Assembly: GCA_905210885.1 (NCBI GenBank)
Contig: CAJLYO010000090.1
Span: 1-6,896 of the forward strand
Reading direction: 5' to 3'
From: an uncultured Eubacteriales bacterium
GTDB taxonomy: Bacteria > Bacillota > Clostridia > Monoglobales > Firm-18
DNA: 6,896 bases
Numbering within the stretch: position 1 is the first letter of the stretch; each line of letters starts with the position of its first letter. Positions 1 to 5,877 of this stretch are shown here, piece after piece. The position numbers were made by a program, and so were the translations under genes. The notes under the pieces were generated by a model. That model worked only from the letters and a program-made list of their open reading frames with translations. It was not told the origin of the DNA and made no database searches.

Positions 1-168
1 TACTTGCAGTCCCTTACCGGAAACGGAATTTTAAAGGGTGATAATAATTGCTTCCGTCCGAAGGATTATGTTACCAAGGCAGAGGCAGCATGCTTTTTGA
101 GCGCTGTTGCCGACAAGGTAAACGAGTGGGGTAAATATTATGAACCGTACAGTCAGATTAATAAATAG
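1..168 (+). CDS. S-layer homology (SLH) domain protein, C-terminal end (5' partial)
   Basis: Frame 1 is open from the first base to a TAG at 166-168 and gives 55 residues, starting YLQSLTGNGILKGD and ending YSQINK. Residues 9-36 match the second half of an SLH repeat: a GI-x-x-GD turn (NGILKGD), then F-x-P (FRP), then VTKAEAACFL, which corresponds to the usual hydrophobic-T-R-A-E-x-A-x-x-L helix. SLH repeats bind pyruvylated secondary cell-wall polymer, so the protein is probably displayed on the cell wall. A last SLH repeat at the extreme C-terminus is common. What the rest of the protein does lies outside the window. The gene overlaps the start of the next gene by 29 bases in another frame, which implies co-transcription and perhaps translational coupling. 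The domain call is fairly secure; anything beyond it is unknown. Confidence 0.78.
   Translation, partial: YLQSLTGNGILKGDNNCFRPKDYVTKAEAACFLSAVADKVNEWGKYYEPYSQINK
124..131 (+). promoter_or_regulatory. Weak ribosome binding site for the GH-A gene, inside the upstream SLH gene
   Basis: GAGTGGGG lies 8 bases before the ATG at 140. It is a purine-rich but imperfect Shine-Dalgarno match. It sits inside the coding sequence of the SLH gene, so translation of the hydrolase may depend partly on ribosomes terminating at 166-168. Confidence 0.4.
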
Positions 169-3070
169 GTTAATAAGAATAGCGGCGTCTGTTATAACAG
201 GCGCTGCTATCTGCGCCTCCGGGTGCTTTGCGGATTATATAAATCCCGATACATCGGATTGGTTTGCATATGTTCTTCCGAACAGGCAGGCAATTAAGGG
301 CACGGTTTTGGATGCCTCACGGTATTTGGACGCCCCTGCCGGAAAGCACGGCTTTGTTAAAACAGCCGGTGACGGGCTTGTGTTTGCCGACGGTACGAAG
401 GCGCAGTTTTGGGGTGCGAACATTTCCGCTCAGGCAATATTTACGGAAAAGAAAAATATTGACGAGATTGTGGACGTTATTACCTCTATGGGGTATAATG
501 TTATACGCTTTTCCCATCTTGACACATACTGGTCAGACCCCAATATTTTCGGAACGGGCAGCGACAGAGGAGATACAAGCAAGCTTGACCCGGAGATGCT
601 TGACCGTTTTGAATATTTTTGGGCAAAGCTTAAGGAAAAGGGTGTTTACACGTTTTTCGATTTAAAATATCTGCGCATGCCCTCGGAGGAGGAGGTAGGC
701 TCCGAAAGTTACGCCGGTATGCCGGCAGGTTTAACCGCCGTGGATTATTTTGACGAAAATCTTATGAATGTGGTTAAAAAATACGCGGATCAGCTTTTAA
801 ATCATGTAAATCCCTACACCGGTACAACCCTTGCAACAGACCCGTGCGTTGCGGCAATCAGCATTTCAAACGAGGACACAATTTTCTGCGAGTCATGGTA
901 CTATTTTTGCATGCAGACCTCCGGGCACTATTTCGGACTTATGAGCAACGGTTTTACGGAGTGGGCGTTTGAAAAATACGGTACTCTTGAAAATATTGAC
1001 GCTGCGTGGTCGGCGGGCGGTGAGCCGGGGCTTTCGGACACGGAAAAGCAGGAGAAGGTGTTTTATGTAACCAGTGACTACTACAAACGAAGCGATTACA
1101 GCCGCGAGCGCGTCCGCGATATACGCGAGTATTTTTCCTATAAAATGCAGGCGTACTACGCGGAGATGAAACGGTATTTAACCGAGGAAACAGGGCTTAA
1201 GGTTCCGTTAATCGGCAGTAATCTTTACGCTCCCCATGCGGAGATTTACGCATATGACAAAGCCGGCATGGATATAATCGACCAGCATATGTACTACAGC
1301 CACCCGGTAGGTTCAAGCTTTTGGTATAATGAGGGTGCGGATTTAAGCAGCGAAAGCTTTGTGCCCATAATAAAAAATCCGTCGGCGCATATTGTAACAA
1401 GGCTTGCAAAAAATGTTGTGTACAATAAGCCTTATTTTGCAACGGAGTGGTGCAATGCAATGCCGTCCGATTACCTTGCGGATACGAATTACACCGTTGC
1501 GGCGTACGGCGCTTTGAACAACTGGAACTTAATACAGTATGAGCTTACAAACAACTACCCTTTGCCCATTGAATCGCAGATGGGAAACGGGACAATTGTT
1601 TCGTATAACAATCCGGCGTATATTGTCACCGCACCGGCAAGCGCGGCGCTGATACTGGGCGGTCACGTTGCCGAGGCAACAGGCACTTACGCAATTAACG
1701 CAAGTATGGATGATATTTTCTACAGGGATTACCGCCCTGCCCTTGATGACAGGCTTTGCTATGCCGGAAAAGTCGGACTTACATTTGATAATAATGACGA
1801 GGGCGTGAAAAAGGATAATTATAAATTCAGCGGAAAAATCGCCGGTAAAACCGTACGTTCTTTAACAAATCAGCTTTCCATGAATTTTGACGACGGAGTT
1901 TTCACGGCGAATACCGAAAAATCAAAAATTGCCGCAGGGTTTATAAGCGGAAGACAGTTTAATCTGGGCGGCGTTAAAATCCGCACGGATAACGATTACG
2001 CGTCAGTTGCGGTGACAAGCGCGGACGGCAAAAATATCGAAAATTCCGAAAGCATGCTTATAACCACTCTTGCACGGTTCAGAAACAAGGGAACCGTTTT
2101 AAACGGAAGCACAAATAAGCTGGAAAAAGTCGGCGGCGGCAGCATTTACCTCGAGCCGGTGAGCGCGGAGATAGTCATTCCGTCACAGGTTGAATTGACG
2201 GCATACGCACTGGATTCGGCAGGCGCACGTACAGCTGAACTTCCGGTTTATAAGGACGGCAGCGGAAACACAGTTATAAAGACCGACGGAAAATACAAGG
2301 CGTGCTGGTACGAACTTGTGAAAAAACAGACAAACGGTGTAAGCATAAGCGCCGACAGGGCGAAAAAATCAATAACCGTTTCGGGAAAATCGAAGGGAAC
2401 GGTTTTTGTAAAAGCGGAATACGGCGGACAAATCGTGTATACCGATGCAAAAAGCGCGGCAGACGGACGCTTTGAATTTGAATTTAAATATTCAGCCGCC
2501 GGAAATTACAAAATCACCGTGCGCACCGATGAAGGATTATATAGCGAAACGGTTGCGGTGTTGTCAGACATTGAAACGCCGGAAATTTCCGTTGACTACG
2601 GCGAAAAATCCGTAAGGGTAACAGGCAGTGCGGAAGGCATGGGCAATGTTTGGATAAAAGTTACCGACCCCTTCGGCGAACTTTTGTATATTGACGGACA
2701 GCAATCCGAAAATTACGACTTCCGCTTCGGTTATGACGAAAATAAAAACGGGGTTTACAAAATCGAGCTGCGCCCGGAAAAAGCACGGGAGACAACAGAA
2801 TTTTTTGCTTATGTAAATTCCGATACCGGCATAGAAAAGGCGGTATTTCACACCGAGGGCGGAACGGTTACGGCAGAGTTTTCGTCAAAAAGGATTTTCG
2901 CGGCAATGCTTGCGGCGTATGATGACGGAAAACTTGTGGAAACTCAAAACACGTTCGGTGACGGAAAATGCCGTGTATCTCTGCCTTACAACAAGGGTTA
3001 CAGATACAAGCTGTTTGTGTTTGACGGCTTTGAAAATATCAGACCGATTTTTGACGTACAGAATTATTAA
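140..3070 (+). CDS. Secreted multidomain clan GH-A glycoside hydrolase with C-terminal Ig-like repeats
   Basis: This 976-residue protein is probably an exported retaining glycosidase. Residues 1-31 form a signal peptide: basic start (MNRTVRLINRLIR), hydrophobic core, small residues near ASGCFA. The start is supported because the signal peptide begins there. Residues about 70-510 read as a TIM barrel of clan GH-A. Strand 1 is FWGANIS (90-96) and strand 2 is NVIRFSH (120-126). The Asn-Glu acid/base pair is N244-E245 (SISNED), D-x-H is D381/H383, and the likely nucleophile is E436 in FATEW. A helical insertion at about 255-350, with EWAFEKYGTLENIDAAW, resembles that of GH42-like enzymes. A beta-rich region (about 540-705), two related Ig-like domains (about 734-892) and a C-terminal module (about 896-976) follow. 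The fold and catalytic pair are seen in the sequence. The exact CAZy family and substrate are not recognised; annotation as a cellulase-family or GH5-like protein would be a loose fit. It probably shares a transcript with the SLH and GH2 genes. Confidence 0.85.
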   Translation: MNRTVRLINRLIRIAASVITGAAICASGCFADYINPDTSDWFAYVLPNRQAIKGTVLDASRYLDAPAGKHGFVKTAGDGLVFADGTKAQFWGANISAQAIFTEKKNIDEIVDVITSMGYNVIRFSHLDTYWSDPNIFGTGSDRGDTSKLDPEMLDRFEYFWAKLKEKGVYTFFDLKYLRMPSEEEVGSESYAGMPAGLTAVDYFDENLMNVVKKYADQLLNHVNPYTGTTLATDPCVAAISISNEDTIFCESWYYFCMQTSGHYFGLMSNGFTEWAFEKYGTLENIDAAWSAGGEPGLSDTEKQEKVFYVTSDYYKRSDYSRERVRDIREYFSYKMQAYYAEMKRYLTEETGLKVPLIGSNLYAPHAEIYAYDKAGMDIIDQHMYYSHPVGSSFWYNEGADLSSESFVPIIKNPSAHIVTRLAKNVVYNKPYFATEWCNAMPSDYLADTNYTVAAYGALNNWNLIQYELTNNYPLPIESQMGNGTIVSYNNPAYIVTAPASAALILGGHVAEATGTYAINASMDDIFYRDYRPALDDRLCYAGKVGLTFDNNDEGVKKDNYKFSGKIAGKTVRSLTNQLSMNFDDGVFTANTEKSKIAAGFISGRQFNLGGVKIRTDNDYASVAVTSADGKNIENSESMLITTLARFRNKGTVLNGSTNKLEKVGGGSIYLEPVSAEIVIPSQVELTAYALDSAGARTAELPVYKDGSGNTVIKTDGKYKACWYELVKKQTNGVSISADRAKKSITVSGKSKGTVFVKAEYGGQIVYTDAKSAADGRFEFEFKYSAAGNYKITVRTDEGLYSETVAVLSDIETPEISVDYGEKSVRVTGSAEGMGNVWIKVTDPFGELLYIDGQQSENYDFRFGYDENKNGVYKIELRPEKARETTEFFAYVNSDTGIEKAVFHTEGGTVTAEFSSKRIFAAMLAAYDDGKLVETQNTFGDGKCRVSLPYNKGYRYKLFVFDGFENIRPIFDVQNY
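2339..2815 (+). repeat. Two tandem Ig-like domain repeats encoded in the GH-A gene
   Basis: Residues about 734-808 and 813-892 of the hydrolase align with each other. The first has KKSITVSGKSKGTVFVK and the second EKSVRVTGSAEGMGNVWIK. Both continue with a GG/FG turn, an I-V-Y or L-L-Y strand followed by D, an F-x-F strand, and a closing NYKITVR or VYKIELR strand. They are diverged protein-level duplicates and do not look like recent DNA repeats. Such beta-sandwich modules in extracellular hydrolases usually act as spacers or carbohydrate or wall contacts; that role is inferred. Confidence 0.65.
2825..3067 (+). other. C-terminal beta module of the GH-A protein
   Basis: Residues about 896-976 form a separate module. 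It has the pattern FAAMLAAYDDGKLVE, then a polar stretch, then YKLFVFDGFENIRPIFD at the end. From memory, similar endings (aliphatic strand, AAYDDGKL, then K-x-F-x-(W/F)-D-x-x-x-x-x-x-P) are common on extracellular carbohydrate-active and SLH-linked proteins of Clostridia. No function is known to me, and the domain boundary is an estimate. Confidence 0.45.
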
Positions 3071-3080
3071 TTTATACAAC

Positions 3081-3086
3081 GAGGTG
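3081..3086 (+). promoter_or_regulatory. Strong ribosome binding site of the GH2 gene
   Basis: GAGGTG lies 5 bases before the ATG at 3092, in the 21-base gap after the GH-A stop codon. It fixes the GH2 start. The gap has no room for a terminator followed by a promoter, which supports co-transcription with the GH-A gene. Confidence 0.8.
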
Positions 3087-3091
3087 TTAAA

Positions 3092-5350
3092 ATGAACAAA
3101 ATCAAAATTTCCGGACAGTGGCAGCTTTACTACTTTGAGCAGTACGAGCGTGAGTCGGTAAACCCGGGTGACCTTGACGGCAGAAGCAGCATACCGTGCA
3201 CTGTGCCCGGCAACGTTGAGCTTGAGCTTATAAAACAAGGAATTTTGCCCGAAGATATTTACATGGGTCAGAATATCCGCCTTACGGAGGATTATGAAAA
3301 ATACGAGTGGTGGTATGAAACAAAGATAACCATGCCGGAGATTAAGGGAAAGGCGTATCTGTATTTTGAAGGTGTTGATACGCTGGCACAGTACTGGCTT
3401 GACGGCGAGAAAATCGGAGAATCGGAAAACATGCTTATTCCGGTTAAGCTTCCGATAAATAACCCTGTTCCGGGTAAGACATACACTCTGCATGTTCGTC
3501 TGCGTTCCCCCATAATCGAATCGGGTAAAATCCCCTTTGACATGCTAAGCTGTGTAAGAAGCTGGCAGGCGACAATAGACGAGTCGCTGCCTATAAGAAA
3601 GGCGCGCCATTCCTACGGCTGGGACATCATGCCCAGAGCCGTAAGCGCCGGAATATGGAAGGACGCATATATTGTTGACGAGGGAAATTGCGACTTTAAT
3701 CAGTTAGCATATTTTACAAAGAATTTTGCCAACATGGAGTGCCATGCGACCATGATTACGTTTTTCTACGAGATGAACGGTCTGCCTGAAAAAGGCACGG
3801 AAATCGAAATTCACGGTGTATGCGGCGAGTCGGAATTTTACTGCCGCCGCCCGGTTAACTTTAAGGCAAGGGCGGAGGATATCGTAATAGAAAATCCAAA
3901 GCTTTGGTGGCCTAAGGGTTACGGCGAGCCTAACCTTTACAAAACTGCCGTAAGAATGTTAAACGGCGGCGAGGTTATGTCGGAGCGCACCTTAAACGTG
4001 GGTATCAGAAAAGCAGAGCTTAAGCGCACGGACACAACGGACGGCAAAAACGGTTACTTCGGTTTTATAATCAACAATGTTCCGGTTACGGCGTACGGCA
4101 CAAACTGGGTTCCCCTTGACGCTTTTCACAGTCGCGAGCACGACAGATACGACAAGGCGCTTGAAATGCTTGACGATATCGGTTGTAACATAGTAAGATG
4201 GTGGGGCGGAAACGTGTACCCCGAACAGAAATTCTATGATTTCTGCGACAGCCACGGTATTATGGTATGGCAGGATTTTGCTATGGCATGCGGAACATAT
4301 CCCCAGGACGATGAATTTGCGGAAAAGATGAAAAAAGAGGTTGAGGCGGTTGTGCGCCTGTACAGAAATCACCCTTCTCTTGTTTTGTGGGCGGGTGACA
4401 ACGAATGTGACCAGATGACATGGCAGTTTACAGGTGAAAAGGAAAACAGGCTTACCCGCGAGATTCTGCCGGAGGCAGTTGCGAGAAACGACCAGTTAAG
4501 GAGCTATCTGCCTTCGTCGCCGTACATTGCAAAGGGTCACTTTGACAATGAAATTTCGGAGCGGCATTTATGGGGACCGCGCGACTTTTACAAGGCGGAC
4601 TACTACAAAAATACTCCGGCGCATTTTGCAAGCGAGCTTGGCTATCACGCCTGCCCGTCGCCTGAATCGGTTAAAAAATTCATTTCCCCCGACCAGGTTT
4701 GGGGTGATATAAATAACAGCGCCGACTGGATTTTGCATTCATCCGATCAGGGCGGAAACAATTCCAGAATGAAGCTTATGGGACAGCAGATTAAACAGCT
4801 TTTCGGCTGCGAGCCGAAAACTTTAGAGGAGTTTTCTTTTGCGTCTCAGATTTCCCAGGCAGAGGCAAATAAGTTTTATATCGAGCTTTTCCGCTGCAAC
4901 AAGCCTGTAAAAACAGGACTTATTTGGTGGAACCTGATTGACGGCTGGCCGCAGTTTTCCGATGCGGTTGTTGACTGGTATTATGATAAAAAGATTGCGT
5001 ATTATTACATAAAACGCGTTCAGCAGCCTGTGTGCGTAATGGTAAGCGAAATGGAATGGTGGCATCATAATATCGTTATTACAAATGATACTTTAAAGGA
5101 AGTAAGCGTGAAATACAAGGTTACGGACGCCGATACAAAAGAGATTTTGGCGGAAGGTACCTGCTGTATTCCGGCGAACGGTATTGAAAAGGCAGACAGC
5201 ATAAGCCTTTATTATTCGGATAAAAAGATGCTGCTTATAGACTACGAGGTTGACGGCAAAGCGTATAAAAATCATTATCTTTGCGGTTTGCCGCCCTTTT
5301 CGCTGGAACAGTATCATAAATGGTATGATATGCTGGAGATTAATAAATAA
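3092..5350 (+). CDS. GH2 beta-mannosidase-like glycoside hydrolase, cytoplasmic
   Basis: This 752-residue protein is predicted to remove non-reducing-end sugars, most likely beta-mannose or a related residue, from oligosaccharides. The order is GH2-type. A sugar-binding jelly roll (about 1-195) carries PGNVELELIKQG, a YWLDGEKIG strand and WDIMPRAVSAGIW. An Ig-like domain (about 200-305) contains LWWPKGYGEPNLY. A TIM barrel (about 310-645) carries RWWGGNVYPE (369-378) and MVWQDFAMACGTYP (391-404), both typical of beta-mannosidases. The acid/base is E438 in WAGDNEC, the nucleophile E515 in FASELG, and the late-barrel motif IWWNLIDGWP is at 611-620. Only about 100 residues follow the barrel, so it is shorter than the roughly 820-890 residues usual for bacterial GH2 beta-mannosidases. 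No signal peptide is visible. The start follows a strong Shine-Dalgarno site. The family is secure; the substrate is inferred, and an exo-glucosaminidase or another GH2 activity remains possible. Confidence 0.9.
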   Translation: MNKIKISGQWQLYYFEQYERESVNPGDLDGRSSIPCTVPGNVELELIKQGILPEDIYMGQNIRLTEDYEKYEWWYETKITMPEIKGKAYLYFEGVDTLAQYWLDGEKIGESENMLIPVKLPINNPVPGKTYTLHVRLRSPIIESGKIPFDMLSCVRSWQATIDESLPIRKARHSYGWDIMPRAVSAGIWKDAYIVDEGNCDFNQLAYFTKNFANMECHATMITFFYEMNGLPEKGTEIEIHGVCGESEFYCRRPVNFKARAEDIVIENPKLWWPKGYGEPNLYKTAVRMLNGGEVMSERTLNVGIRKAELKRTDTTDGKNGYFGFIINNVPVTAYGTNWVPLDAFHSREHDRYDKALEMLDDIGCNIVRWWGGNVYPEQKFYDFCDSHGIMVWQDFAMACGTYPQDDEFAEKMKKEVEAVVRLYRNHPSLVLWAGDNECDQMTWQFTGEKENRLTREILPEAVARNDQLRSYLPSSPYIAKGHFDNEISERHLWGPRDFYKADYYKNTPAHFASELGYHACPSPESVKKFISPDQVWGDINNSADWILHSSDQGGNNSRMKLMGQQIKQLFGCEPKTLEEFSFASQISQAEANKFYIELFRCNKPVKTGLIWWNLIDGWPQFSDAVVDWYYDKKIAYYYIKRVQQPVCVMVSEMEWWHHNIVITNDTLKEVSVKYKVTDADTKEILAEGTCCIPANGIEKADSISLYYSDKKMLLIDYEVDGKAYKNHYLCGLPPFSLEQYHKWYDMLEINK

Positions 5351-5788
5351 TCATATGCTGTAGTCATTTGAGTAATGTTCTCTTGCCGTGTCAAGCAGGG
5401 TTTGCAGCGTGATTCCGTCAAGGTAATCGCATATGGTTTTATAAAGACCCTGCCACAGCGGCAGAGTGGGACAAACGGCGCTTCGGTCACAGCTTACCGG
5501 TTCGTCTTCAAGACAGGCGACAGGTGCAAGACTGCCTTCTGTCAGCTCCAGAATTTCTCTTACGGTATAATCCGCCGGCTTTCTTGCAAGCATATAACCT
5601 CCCTGAAAGCCGCGGCTTGCCTTAAGATAGCCTGCCTTGCACAGTGAGGGAACAATCTGCTCAAGATATTTTTTTGATATGTCCTGACGTGCGGCTATGT
5701 CCTTTAATGCGACGTAGCCGCCGTTTTCATGTTCAGCCAAATCAATCAGCATGCGCAGTGCATAACGTCCCTTTGTGGAAATTTTCAT
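5351..5788 (-). CDS. Rrf2-family transcriptional regulator, IscR-like, probable Fe-S sensor
   Basis: This 145-residue protein is a small winged-helix DNA-binding regulator. It begins MKISTKGRYALRMLIDLA, the typical Rrf2 start. A helix-turn-helix lies at about 25-46 (VALKDIAARQDISKKYLEQ) and the wing at about 54-70 (YLKASRGFQGGYMLARK). Three cysteines, C92, C100 and C106, stand in the loop where IscR holds its [2Fe-2S] cluster; spacing here is C-x7-C-x5-C against C-x5-C-x5-C in E. coli IscR. Cluster binding is therefore likely but inferred. An in-frame ATG 30 bases upstream (5818) is rejected because GGAAGGTG sits just before the ATG at 5788 and family homology starts there. No cysteine desulfurase or NifU gene lies on either side. 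Its stop codon abuts that of the converging GH2 gene. A cysteine-metabolism (CymR-like) or redox role is an alternative. Confidence 0.9.
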   Translation of the reverse strand: MKISTKGRYALRMLIDLAEHENGGYVALKDIAARQDISKKYLEQIVPSLCKAGYLKASRGFQGGYMLARKPADYTVREILELTEGSLAPVACLEDEPVSCDRSAVCPTLPLWQGLYKTICDYLDGITLQTLLDTAREHYSNDYSI

Positions 5789-5794
5789 GTTGTT

Positions 5795-5802
5795 CACCTT
5801 CC
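5795..5802 (-). promoter_or_regulatory. Ribosome binding site that fixes the Rrf2 start
   Basis: On the minus strand GGAAGGTG is followed by 6 bases (AACAAC) and then the ATG at 5788. This near-consensus site decides for the shorter 145-residue protein over the longer reading from 5818. Confidence 0.8.
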
Positions 5803-5805
5803 AAA

Positions 5806-5829
5806 TACTATAATACAATATGTTTAGTA
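5806..5829. promoter_or_regulatory. Possible operator: TACTA/TAGTA dyad over the Rrf2 promoter
   Basis: TACTA (5806-5810) and TAGTA (5825-5829) form an inverted repeat with a 14-base gap. It covers the -10 box and most of the spacer of the predicted promoter. Rrf2 regulators often repress their own gene, so this position fits an autoregulatory site. The arms are only 5 bp in AT-rich DNA and do not match the E. coli IscR site well, so chance is possible. Confidence 0.3.
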
Positions 5830-5838
5830 GGTTTGCAA
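5810..5838 (-). promoter_or_regulatory. Predicted sigma-A-type promoter of the Rrf2 gene
   Basis: On the minus strand TTGCAA (5833-5838) and TATTAT (5810-5815) are separated by exactly 17 bases, a good match to TTGACA-17-TATAAT. Transcription would start near 5803, giving a very short leader of about 15 bases that holds little more than the ribosome binding site. The short leader is the main reason for doubt. Confidence 0.6.
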
Positions 5839-5849
5839 ATTTTAAATAT

Positions 5850-5877
5850 GCGGCAGAACGTATCTGCCGCGTTTTTT
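5850..5877. terminator. Strong hairpin terminator, best in the plus direction, possibly bidirectional
   Basis: GCGGCAGA (5850-5857) and TCTGCCGC (5863-5870) form a perfect 8-bp, GC-rich stem with a 5-base ACGTA loop. On the plus strand GTTTTTT (5871-5877) follows directly, a textbook intrinsic terminator. On the minus strand the hairpin begins 5 bases after the topoisomerase stop codon and is followed by ATATTTAAAATTT, a weaker U-tract. It probably ends the topoisomerase transcript as well. Flanking A/T runs can lengthen the stem imperfectly. The only gene visible upstream on the plus strand that could use it is the GH2 operon. Confidence 0.8.

Noticed and set aside
1..200. SLH gene and hydrolase as one protein broken by a frameshift
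   Set aside because: The hydrolase begins with its own signal peptide, which would make no sense in the middle of a fused protein.
215..235. Lipoprotein signal at the ASGC of the GH-A protein
   Set aside because: Alanine at -3 is unusual for a lipobox, and ordinary signal peptidase cleavage after CFA (residue 31) is at least as likely. It cannot be excluded.
2885..3493. Minus-strand open frame of 202 codons across the GH-A/GH2 junction
   Set aside because: It is antisense to two well-supported genes, has no recognisable domain, and its translation looks like the complement of conserved coding sequence.
5789..5818. N-terminal extension of the Rrf2 protein from the ATG at 5818
   Set aside because: The extra ten residues are not part of the family, the ATG lies upstream of the predicted transcription start, and an excellent ribosome binding site precedes the ATG at 5788.
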